Shown piece after piece: positions 43,860-51,328 of a DNA stretch of 64,000 bases. Position numbers and translations under genes: made by a program. Within the stretch, counting starts at the first letter, position 1; every line of letters begins with the position of its first letter. This stretch comes from Bacillota bacterium (lineage in GTDB: Bacteria; Bacillota; Clostridia; Acetivibrionales; DTU013): NCBI GenBank assembly GCA_023426125.1, contig JAFABI010000065.1, positions 124,001 to 188,000 on the forward strand. Reading direction: 5' to 3'. Below the pieces are notes generated by a model. The model had not been told where the DNA came from and did not search any database. It saw only the letters and a list, made by a program, of their open reading frames with translations.

Positions 43860-45218
43860 ATGCTTAAAAGACTTAAAAGAGGTCTGGGTGTCTTGCTGGC
43901 TGCCGTTTTCGTGATGAGCCTTGCCGCCTGCTCGGGCAGCGGCAAGCCTGACGGCAGCAATGCCCCTACCAGTGCCGGCAGCACTTCTGCCGCCGCCAAT
44001 CAGCCTTATGCCGGACAGATGATCCGTTTTGTGGCTGCAAACCACATGTGGACGGATGTGATAAAGGAAAAGATTTCCGATTTTGAAAGCGAGACAGGAA
44101 TCAAAGTGTCTCTGGAAAGCTATGCGGAGGATCAGCTGAATCAAAAGCTGAGCATTGAATTCACCTCCGGAAATTCCAATATCGATGTCTTTATGACCCG
44201 CCCCATCCAGGAAAAGCTGCTGTTCTATAAAAACGGCTGGTACGAGGTCCTGGACGGTTATGTGGCGGATACGGGCAAAACCCCTGCAGACTGGAGCTAT
44301 GACGACTTTATGCCTGGCCTGGTCCAGCAGGATGTCGTAGACGGTAAATTGATCGGTATTCCGCTTACCAATGAGTTCCAAATGCTGTTCTACCGGACCG
44401 ATCTGTTCGAAAAAGCGGGATTAAAGCCGCCTCAAACCTTTGAAGAGTTGGAGGAAGCCGCAAAAATTCTGCACGACCCCACCAATGAGGTGTACGGCAT
44501 TGTCGCCAGAGGCAACATGGGTGCTGCAGTTCCCGTGTGGGGCTGCTTTATGTATGGCTATGGCGGCGACTGGCTGAAGGACGGCAAGTGCATCGTAAAT
44601 AATGAAGCCGGGCTGGAATCCTTAAAGCTGTACGGAAGATTGCTTAAAAACTATGGACCTCCCGGCGTGATGAACATGGGCTGGCCTCAATGCGTGGCTA
44701 TATTTGCGGCAGGCAAGGCGGCAATGTATGTGGAAGGCAACGCGCAGATGGCCCAGTTTGCCGATTCGGAAAAATCCACAATCGCCGACAAGTTTGGCGT
44801 CGCCGTATTCCCGGCAGGTCCTGTAACGCACAAGACTTACCAGACTTCCAGCTGGGGCCTGGCGATATCGTCCGCCTCCCAATATAAGGATGCTGGATGG
44901 AAGTTCATCACCTGGTCAACGAATAAGGAAAATATGAAGATGGCCCAGCTGGGCAATATAGGTATGTCCCGCTCTTCCATCTGGGAAGATGCGGATGTAA
45001 AGGCCAGCTTGCGGCCGGGCTTTGCCGACGTGGTTTTGAAGACTGCCGAGATCGGCATCCCTTATTATGCCCCCCCTATGATGGCAGTTTCCGAGGCCCG
45101 CGATATTCTCGGCGTTCCCGTTGTTAAATCCATTGAAAGCGGCGGTACGGGAAACCTGCAGGCAGAACTGGATGCTGCTGCTGCAAAAGTAAACGAGCTG
45201 CTGGATGCGGAAAAATAA
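43860..45218 (+). CDS. Sugar ABC transporter substrate-binding lipoprotein (module A)
   Basis: 452 residues. A lipoprotein signal (GVLLAAVFVMSLAAC) puts the lipidated Cys at 24, followed by a Ser/Gly/Ala-rich linker and a family-1 solute-binding fold (ESETGIKVSLESYAEDQLNQKL, GIPLTNEFQMLFYRTDLFEKAG, GKAAMYVEGNAQ). Captures an unknown carbohydrate outside the cell for the two permeases. It follows the kinase/regulator genes and has its own promoter; strong ribosome-binding site GAGGAGG. Confidence 0.94.
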   Translation: MLKRLKRGLGVLLAAVFVMSLAACSGSGKPDGSNAPTSAGSTSAAANQPYAGQMIRFVAANHMWTDVIKEKISDFESETGIKVSLESYAEDQLNQKLSIEFTSGNSNIDVFMTRPIQEKLLFYKNGWYEVLDGYVADTGKTPADWSYDDFMPGLVQQDVVDGKLIGIPLTNEFQMLFYRTDLFEKAGLKPPQTFEELEEAAKILHDPTNEVYGIVARGNMGAAVPVWGCFMYGYGGDWLKDGKCIVNNEAGLESLKLYGRLLKNYGPPGVMNMGWPQCVAIFAAGKAAMYVEGNAQMAQFADSEKSTIADKFGVAVFPAGPVTHKTYQTSSWGLAISSASQYKDAGWKFITWSTNKENMKMAQLGNIGMSRSSIWEDADVKASLRPGFADVVLKTAEIGIPYYAPPMMAVSEARDILGVPVVKSIESGGTGNLQAELDAAAAKVNELLDAEK

Positions 45219-45228
45219 GTACTGGTGC

Positions 45229-45280
45229 AAATATAACTTCCCTTATAGGTTTCGAAAAATGCAGTCCATTACGGCCGGGG
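45229..45280 (+). repeat. Half copy of the 82-bp inverted-repeat element
   Basis: ATATAACTTCCC followed by GAAAAATGCAGTCCA resembles the complement of 15221-15302 (one arm and part of the centre). Diverged. Confidence 0.4.
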
Positions 45281-45323
45281 CTGGTCGCAAATGCTTTGCA
45301 TTTGCTGCTCGCCTATGCAGCCA
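45281..45323 (+). repeat. 46-bp family B repeat, single copy
   Basis: CTGGTCGC and GCTGCTCGCC arms around GCAAATGC-ttt-GCATTTGC; one base differs from the array at 7319 within the first 40 positions. Confidence 0.8.
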
Positions 45324-45379
45324 ACATTTTCTGAAAAACGAGAAGTAATATCTGCAGTACTCCAAAGTAAAAAGATGAA

Positions 45380-45430
45380 ACCGCAGCGTTTGCAGGCCGA
45401 CCACCTTTTGCAGGCTGCAGACGCTGCGGT
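45380..45430 (+). terminator. Stem-loop between binding protein and permease genes
   Basis: ACCGCAGCGT (45380-45389) pairs with ACGCTGCGGT (45421-45430), with an inner TGCAG/CTGCA. No T-run; such hairpins often lower expression of permeases relative to the binding protein by protecting the upstream mRNA. Confidence 0.5.
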
Positions 45431-45497
45431 GGTCTGTAAAGTAAGTATATTGTTTAGGTGTACTTTACACCGCATAAAGCGGAAATCGGAGGATGCT

Positions 45498-46370
45498 ATG
45501 AATGAATTTATCAACCGCAATGTACGGTGGCTTTTTCCCTTGCCAGCTACAATTTTTGTAGCACTTATGATGGCGTTTCCACTTGTTTTCACCCTTGCGG
45601 TCAGCATGACAGACTGGACCGTGGCTACCAGGGGCTCTCTGTCTTTTGTCGGGCCTGCCAACTATCTGTCCATGTTTAAGGAAGCCCGGTTTTATGATTC
45701 CCTGGTGCATACGCTTTATTTCACTATTCTGGCGGTGGGCATGGAAACGGTTCTCGGGGTTGCAATCGCCCTTTTGCTGAACCGGCACTTTGCCGGAAAA
45801 GAGCTTGTTAAAATGCTTTTTTTATTACCCATGGTATGTACCCCCGTCGCCATCGGCCTGTGCTGGACGCTCTTTTATGAGCCTACGGTGGGATTATTCA
45901 CTTACACCTTAAAGCAACTGGGCATTCCCACCATGGCATGGCTTGCCACGCCTTCTACGGTTATTCCCGCCATTGCCCTGGTGGATATCTGGGAATGGAC
46001 TCCCTTCGTTATCCTGATTGCTCTGGCCGGGCTGGCCAACCTACCGCTGGATTGCTTCGAAGCAGCCACCGTTGACGGCGCAAACGCGCTTCAGAAGTTT
46101 CGCCATGTTACCCTGCCGCTGCTGATGCCCACCCTGATGACAGCGATCACCCTTCGAAGCATCGACGCGATAAAAACCTTTGATATCATTTTTTCCATGA
46201 CCAACGGCGGCCCGCTGAACGCCTCCGAGAATCTGAACGTTTACGCCTACAAGCAGGGTTTTCAATATTTTCAGTTCGGCTCGGCATCCACCCTGCTCAT
46301 GATGTTGTTTGTCCTGGTGCTGGGGTGTACGCTGCTGACTACCAAAGTCAAGAAAAGGACAGGGGTGTAA
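45498..46370 (+). CDS. Sugar ABC transporter permease, MalF/UgpA type (module A)
   Basis: 290 residues, six membrane helices. The ATPase-coupling EAA loop reads EAATVDGANALQKFRHVTLPLL. The frame reaches back to 45291 through repeat DNA, but the ATG at 45498, with GGAGG seven bases upstream, begins the real N-terminus. It pairs with the permease 3 bases downstream. Confidence 0.94.
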   Translation: MNEFINRNVRWLFPLPATIFVALMMAFPLVFTLAVSMTDWTVATRGSLSFVGPANYLSMFKEARFYDSLVHTLYFTILAVGMETVLGVAIALLLNRHFAGKELVKMLFLLPMVCTPVAIGLCWTLFYEPTVGLFTYTLKQLGIPTMAWLATPSTVIPAIALVDIWEWTPFVILIALAGLANLPLDCFEAATVDGANALQKFRHVTLPLLMPTLMTAITLRSIDAIKTFDIIFSMTNGGPLNASENLNVYAYKQGFQYFQFGSASTLLMMLFVLVLGCTLLTTKVKKRTGV

Positions 46371-46373
46371 AAG

Positions 46374-47186
46374 ATGAATAAGGTCTTCAAAAAAATCGGA
46401 TTCTATTTTTTTCTGGCGATCGTCATGATCCCTGTCGTCTTCCCCCTGGCATGGATAGGAATGTCTTCGTTGAAAACGCAGCAGCAGATTATCACGCTGC
46501 CTCCCCGGATTTTCTTTGCACCTACCCTGGAGAACTTCCGGCGCGTGTTCCTGGAAAATAACTTCAGCCTGTATTTGCTTAACAGCTCCGTCATTGCCTT
46601 GTTTTCCACCTTGTTTTCCCTGGTACTGGCTTTGCCGGCAGCTTACAGCATTTCCCGGTATCATCAGAAAAAACTTAGTATGTTTATTTTGGTAGCAAGG
46701 CTGATGCCCGGCGTCTCCTTCCTGATCCCCTGGTTTATTATTTTCTCCCGTTTAAAATTGACCGATACCTATATCATTCTGATCGCCAGCCATATGCTGG
46801 TCGCATTGCCTCTAATGGTATGGATTATGGTCAGCTTTATCGACGACCTGCCCTACGAACTGGAGGAAGCGGCGCTGATCGACGGATGCGGAAAGGCGGC
46901 CATCTTCTTGCGTATTGTGCTTCCCCTCTCTTCACCGGGTATTATTACCTGCTCGACGCTTTCTTTTATATTTTCCTGGAACAACTTCATGTTTTCTCTG
47001 GCCCTCAGCGCCAGCAAAACAAAAACCCTGCCCATTGCCATCTACAATTTCGTTTCCTATGCCGAGGTCAGCTGGGGCAGCGTAATGGCGGCTGCGGTGG
47101 TTATTATGGCCCCTGCCATCGTCCTGACGATGCTTTTGCAGAAATATGTCATTCGAGGTCTTACAGCCGGCGCTGTAAAAGGATAA
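46374..47186 (+). CDS. Sugar ABC transporter permease, MalG/UgpE type (module A)
   Basis: 270 residues, six helices; EAA loop EEAALIDGCGKAAIFLRIVLPL. The C-terminus RGLTAGAVKG is typical of this subfamily. Forms the channel with the upstream permease; no ATPase gene is in the operon. Confidence 0.95.
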   Translation: MNKVFKKIGFYFFLAIVMIPVVFPLAWIGMSSLKTQQQIITLPPRIFFAPTLENFRRVFLENNFSLYLLNSSVIALFSTLFSLVLALPAAYSISRYHQKKLSMFILVARLMPGVSFLIPWFIIFSRLKLTDTYIILIASHMLVALPLMVWIMVSFIDDLPYELEEAALIDGCGKAAIFLRIVLPLSSPGIITCSTLSFIFSWNNFMFSLALSASKTKTLPIAIYNFVSYAEVSWGSVMAAAVVIMAPAIVLTMLLQKYVIRGLTAGAVKG

Positions 47187-47198
47187 AGGAGCAGCTCT

Positions 47199-48242
47199 AT
47201 GAAACCTGTATATAAAAATGTAACAGATGTATTAAAATTTAAAAAACCGGAAAGCGTACCGTTTGTTATCTGGAACACGGCGCCTTTCACCGTCCAGGTT
47301 GCAGGGAAGACGCAAAAAGGCTTTTATCTGGATCCGGAGTTTAAATTGGCAGCTCAGCTGAAGCTGGTGGAGGAATTCCCGGATGCTTTCCTCATCCCCG
47401 GACCCTGGCCGGATTTTGGGGCCGCAATGGAGCCAACCTTGTTTGGCAGCCAGGTACTCTGGTTTGACGACCAACCGCCTTATGCACAGCATGTCATTCA
47501 CAGCTATGAGGATATCAACCACCTGAAGCTCGATTGGGAAAACAGCCTGTTGCCGGAGATGCTGCGTCAATATGAATATATGTGGAAGCATATGAATTCC
47601 ACGCTGATTGAAGACTATGGCTTTCTGGACGGACTGGGCTACAGCCTCGGACCGCTGGAGACCGCCGCAGCGATGATGGATTTCTCGGATTTTCTCATGG
47701 GATTTTATGATGAGCCGGAGCTGATTCACAAGCTCCTGGACATTACCACGGAGGCGATCCTTTTCTCCCTGCGGAAACAGCAGAAGGTAAACGGCACATT
47801 GAAAATGGTGGTATTGCCGGATCATATGTCCCACCAGGTATCCAGGAGCTTGTTTGATGAGTTCTGTTTTCCCTATTACAAACGGATTTTTGATGAGTTT
47901 CCCGGAGCGGAGCACTTATATCATAACGAAGGCAATCTTTTACACATTGCGGACAGGATTCCTGAATTCGGAGCGACAATTCTCCATTATGGCTCGGATA
48001 CGGCTTCCCTTGCCGGTATCTTAAACCGGAAGACGGTACTGATGGGAAACCTTCACCCCCTGGACGAAATGATGACAAAACCGCCGGAGGAAATTTACGC
48101 ACTGTCTACCAGGATTATTGAGGATTGCGGCGTTAACGGCTGTATGCTTCTCTCTACCGCAGGAGGGATGGCTCCCGGTACGCCCCTGGAGAATGTCCGC
48201 GCCGCAATTAGCGCAGGATCGGACTTCTTTACAACCCATTGA
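47199..48242 (+). CDS. URO-D family protein in a sugar transporter operon (module A)
   Basis: 347 residues of the uroporphyrinogen-decarboxylase superfamily (EEFPDAFLIPGPWPDFG, HLYHNEGNLLHIADRI, AGGMAPGTPLENVRAAI). It is the last gene of the transporter operon, 12 bases after the permease, with GGAG upstream. In MtaA/MtbA methyltransferases the zinc site is H-x-C plus a distal Cys; here both Cys are replaced (HNEG; TAGGM), so zinc-thiolate chemistry is doubtful. HemE activity is also unlikely in this context. A role on the imported compound, such as demethylation, is a hypothesis only. Confidence 0.82.
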   Translation: MKPVYKNVTDVLKFKKPESVPFVIWNTAPFTVQVAGKTQKGFYLDPEFKLAAQLKLVEEFPDAFLIPGPWPDFGAAMEPTLFGSQVLWFDDQPPYAQHVIHSYEDINHLKLDWENSLLPEMLRQYEYMWKHMNSTLIEDYGFLDGLGYSLGPLETAAAMMDFSDFLMGFYDEPELIHKLLDITTEAILFSLRKQQKVNGTLKMVVLPDHMSHQVSRSLFDEFCFPYYKRIFDEFPGAEHLYHNEGNLLHIADRIPEFGATILHYGSDTASLAGILNRKTVLMGNLHPLDEMMTKPPEEIYALSTRIIEDCGVNGCMLLSTAGGMAPGTPLENVRAAISAGSDFFTTH

Positions 48243-48306
48243 TTTCCAATTCTGCTTTCCATACAACCCCTTCGGAGGAACGGCCTTATGCACAGGATCA
48301 AAAAAT

Positions 48307-49005
48307 TCATTCAAACTCCCGGAACCCCATGGCATGCCAGGCTTTTTCGGTAATGGTGTTTTCCGCCTCAAGGCCGTTATCCTTCTGAAAGCGATGCAAA
48401 GCGAATTTCAAATCATCTTCATAGATTCCGTCAATTTCCCCTTCATAGTACCCCAGCTGCTTCAGCTTCTGTTGTACAGCCATCACGTCGGCTCCCCGGT
48501 CGCCGGAATTGATCTCGTCAAACCCTCTTCCGAAGGGACCGAAGGAACCGTTCACTATGGCAACCTCGGTGCCGACGGGTACGATGGAATACAGTTCCTT
48601 TACATCCTCATTGAACATCCGGATACACCCATGGCTTGCCGAAGACCCGATGGATTCTTCATAAGCGGTGCCATGAATGCCATACACCCCCCAGGAAACA
48701 TCCAGACCCATCCACCGTCCTCCGAACCCTTCCCCCCAGTCCCCCTTCTCAACGATTTTCCAGCATCCCAGGGGGGACGGGAATCCCGACATGCCTGTCG
48801 CAATGGTATATTGCCTGATGCATTTGCCGTCTTTCAAAAGGAACAAGGTCTTATCATCTATTTGAATATATATCAGATATTTCGCATGCTCGGTAATGCT
48901 TGCCGGATCATGCCTTATTTCATATTTGCCGTCGATAATTATTTGGATCATGGACAAGACTGTCAATATGCAAAAAAATATTGCGATGATATACTTTCTC
49001 CTCAA
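48307..49005 (-). CDS. L,D-transpeptidase (YkuD) with C-terminal peptidoglycan-binding domain
   Basis: About 232 residues: an N-terminal membrane helix (YIIAIFFCILTVLSMIQIII), a YkuD domain with IHGTAYEESIG and the catalytic SHGCIRM, and a C-terminal PG_binding_1 domain (VMAVQQKLKQLGYYEGEIDG). Builds 3-3 cross-links outside the membrane. It is convergent with module A. The ATG at 49026 directly touches AGGAG; a TTG at 49005, nine bases from GGAGG, fits better and starts just before the helix. Confidence 0.88.
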   Translation of the reverse strand: MRRKYIIAIFFCILTVLSMIQIIIDGKYEIRHDPASITEHAKYLIYIQIDDKTLFLLKDGKCIRQYTIATGMSGFPSPLGCWKIVEKGDWGEGFGGRWMGLDVSWGVYGIHGTAYEESIGSSASHGCIRMFNEDVKELYSIVPVGTEVAIVNGSFGPFGRGFDEINSGDRGADVMAVQQKLKQLGYYEGEIDGIYEDDLKFALHRFQKDNGLEAENTITEKAWHAMGFREFE

Positions 49006-49151
49006 TACAAAATGCCTCCAACGCATCTCCTATTTACAATTTATATGCAGGGACGCATTGCATATGTTAATAAAATGAAGATTCGCATCGGAGACTCTGT
49101 TTGTCGCAGCGCAGGCCCCGGCACTACAACGATACTTAGCCTATCTATGCC

Positions 49152-49185
49152 TGTCATTGCGAGGAGCCTGCGACGAAGCAATCTC
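49152..49185. repeat. TGTCATTGC...CAATCTC repeat (family E), copy 2
   Basis: TGTCATTGCGAGGAGCC, then TGCGACGAAG and CAATCTC. Confidence 0.65.
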
Positions 49186-49221
49186 ACAAAATGCTGCTTG
49201 CGATGGCACAAAGTTATGCAA

Positions 49222-50064
49222 CTAACCCTTGATGGCGCCTGCAATCATCCCCTCGATGATCTTCCGGTTGAAAAAGATGTAAATCAGGATCACCGGTAAA
49301 ATGGCCAGGGTGATCGCAGCCATCTTCATGGGATAGTTGGTCGAATACTGGGAACTGAAATTCAGAAGTCCGATGGGTATCGTCTTGTATTTCTCGCTAT
49401 TGACCAGTACCAGTGCAAAGGGGAATTCATTCCACCACTTGGTGAATAGCTGCAATATGGCCACCGTAATCAGGATAGGTGTGCACAGCGGCATGATGAT
49501 TGTAAACAGCATCCGGATAAAACCGCTTCCATCGATAACGGCCGCTTCTTCCATCTCGATGGGAACGCCGGTCAGGTAGCTTTCGGTTAAAAAGACTGAA
49601 AAAGGCATGGCAAAAGCGACGTAGGGGATAATCAGCGTAAACCTCTGGTCAAACAGGCCCAGGCTTTTAAACTGGATGAACAAAGGGATAAGCAGTGCAT
49701 GGACAGGGATAAGCATCCCGAAAAGTATCGTAAAATAGATAAGATTTCTTCCTTTGAATTTAAACCTGGAAAGGAAGTAGCCCATCACATAGGACATGAC
49801 TACGGCCAGCACCAATGAGACGGCCGCATTAAACACGGTATTGAGGTAATAGGTCCCCATATGGCTGATTCTGAAGGCATCGATATAATTTTCAAACACA
49901 GGCCTTTCCGGAAGAGTGATAATGGATCTGTTAAATTCCGGGGAAGTTTTCAAGGATGAATAAACCATCCATACCACAGGAAAGATGCAGGAAATTGAAA
50001 ACAGAATCAGTACGGCATTTACAAGGATGGTCCCTGTAAACTTGCGGATATGTTTAGTACTCAA
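49222..50064 (-). CDS. Sugar ABC transporter permease, MalG type (module B)
   Basis: 280 residues, six helices; EAA loop EEAAVIDGSGFIRMLFTIIMPL and the terminal GMIAGAIKG. The start is TTG at 50064, five bases after GGGGAG, overlapping the end of the upstream permease by 11 bases. Partner of the 50054 permease. Confidence 0.93.
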   Translation of the reverse strand: MSTKHIRKFTGTILVNAVLILFSISCIFPVVWMVYSSLKTSPEFNRSIITLPERPVFENYIDAFRISHMGTYYLNTVFNAAVSLVLAVVMSYVMGYFLSRFKFKGRNLIYFTILFGMLIPVHALLIPLFIQFKSLGLFDQRFTLIIPYVAFAMPFSVFLTESYLTGVPIEMEEAAVIDGSGFIRMLFTIIMPLCTPILITVAILQLFTKWWNEFPFALVLVNSEKYKTIPIGLLNFSSQYSTNYPMKMAAITLAILPVILIYIFFNRKIIEGMIAGAIKG

Positions 50065-50944
50065 CTTTTCTCCCCCCAATAATCCGTCTGGTAATAAGGA
50101 TCAGGATCAGGCTTGTCAGAAGGATTCCGATGGAGATGGTATTGCCGTAATCGATCCTGACCTGCGTGAAGGTTTTGCTGTAACCATACAGCGCCATAAC
50201 GGCGGAGCTTGTTCCGGGCCCCCCCATGGTCATGACAAAAATGTGGTCGAAGACCTGCATGTTTCCCGAGATGCAGAGCATCAGGCAGACGATGATGGTG
50301 TTCTTTATCAAGGGTATGGTAATGTAGATCAATTCTTTCCATCCGTTAACACCGTCAATCTTTGCCATCTCATATACCTCACCGGAAATGGAACTCATTC
50401 CGGCCATAATTATCACCATATAATAGCCGATATACTGCCATATGATGGGTATCGACACGAAATAAATCACATACCTTGGATCATCCAGCCACGGCAATAT
50501 CAGGAAATCCAGTCTCAGCGCTCTCAGAAAAAAGTTGATAAGCCCGTAGTCATTGTTGTACATGATGGTCCAGATAAAGCCTACAATGACCATGGAAAGC
50601 ACGCCGGGGAAAAACAGCACCGCCCTGTGCAGGTTCTTAAGCTTCGCCATCCGCGAATTGAGCATTGTGGCAAATATAAGCGCCAGGCCTATTTGCCCGA
50701 TCACACACAGGACCGTAATGATCATATTGTTTTTTAAGGAGTCCCAAAAAAGAAGATCGTTTACCAGTTCGGCATAATTCGCCAGGCCGGCAAATTTGTC
50801 CGCCCGCATGCCTTTAAAGCTGAAAAAGCTATACCGCAGCGACCCGAGAAGCGGTACGATCACCGCAAAAACATACCAGACAATGCCGGGGCCCAGCAGC
50901 AGCACAAACATGCTTTTCTTTGGACGCAACACCTTGTTATCCAT
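50054..50944 (-). CDS. Sugar ABC transporter permease, MalF type (module B)
   Basis: 296 residues, six helices; EAA loop region YEMAKIDGVNGWKELIYITIPLI. GGAGG precedes the ATG. Order in module B is kinase, regulator, binding protein, MalF, MalG, as in module A. Confidence 0.94.
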   Translation of the reverse strand: MDNKVLRPKKSMFVLLLGPGIVWYVFAVIVPLLGSLRYSFFSFKGMRADKFAGLANYAELVNDLLFWDSLKNNMIITVLCVIGQIGLALIFATMLNSRMAKLKNLHRAVLFFPGVLSMVIVGFIWTIMYNNDYGLINFFLRALRLDFLILPWLDDPRYVIYFVSIPIIWQYIGYYMVIIMAGMSSISGEVYEMAKIDGVNGWKELIYITIPLIKNTIIVCLMLCISGNMQVFDHIFVMTMGGPGTSSAVMALYGYSKTFTQVRIDYGNTISIGILLTSLILILITRRIIGGRKVEY

Positions 50945-51060
50945 TCATTTCCTCCGTTGTGAGACATGGGGCTGTCTCAAAAAGCGATTGCCCAATGGGA
51001 AGTCCCTGCTAATCCGGCCTGCACACGTCGACGCTGTAAAATTTTTATGGCGAAATGTTC

Positions 51061-51086
51061 TGTAGGGGCGCGCATTGCGCGTCCGC
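51061..51086 (+). repeat. Palindromic repeat family A, copy 11 (GCGC core)
   Basis: TGTAGGGG, GCGCATTGCGC, GTCCGC; inside the MITE-like element. Confidence 0.85.
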
Positions 51087-51143
51087 ATGAAGTACTCTAT
51101 GGACATAAATACCATGCAGCCCACCAGTGATTCCTGATACCCT

Positions 51144-51171
51144 GGGCGGACGGCCAATGGCCGCCCCTACG
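51144..51171 (-). repeat. Palindromic repeat family A, copy 12 (GGCC core)
   Basis: GGGCGGAC, GGCCAATGGCC, GCCCCTACG; faces copy 11. Confidence 0.8.
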
Positions 51172-51257
51172 GATTTTCTATGCCATAATTTTTTTTACAG
51201 CGCCACCTATGCCGATATCCTGCAATTCCTGGCTGACCTGTGCCGTATCCCTCATGG

Positions 51258-51282
51258 GTAGGGGCGCGCATTGCGCGTCCGC
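51258..51282 (+). repeat. Palindromic repeat family A, copy 13 (GCGC core)
   Basis: GTAGGGG, GCGCATTGCGC, GTCCGC; next to the right terminal repeat. Confidence 0.85.
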
Positions 51283-51328
51283 CTATTTTGAGACAGCCCC
51301 TGTCTTATGATTGAACGGTTGCCCGCTC

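Larger units (their letters stand above)
50968..51300. mobile_element. 333-bp MITE-like element with 15-bp terminal inverted repeats
   Basis: GGGGCTGTCTCAAAA at 50968-50982 and its perfect complement at 51286-51300 bound a non-coding segment that holds three family A palindromes. No transposase and no clear target duplication are seen. The termini resemble those of some IS families, which suggests mobilisation in trans. It sits between the binding protein and permease genes of module B, as the only large gap in that operon. Confidence 0.75.

Noticed and set aside
45291..45497. N-terminal extension of the module A permease
   Set aside because: Encoded by family B repeat and a hairpin; a proper GGAGG and start lie at 45498.
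47199..48242. Annotation as HemE uroporphyrinogen decarboxylase
   Set aside because: Operon context with sugar permeases and divergence from heme-pathway motifs argue against it.
48118..49299. 393-codon plus-strand frame
   Set aside because: Antisense to the L,D-transpeptidase with SHGCIRM signature; no ribosome-binding site and no family recognised.
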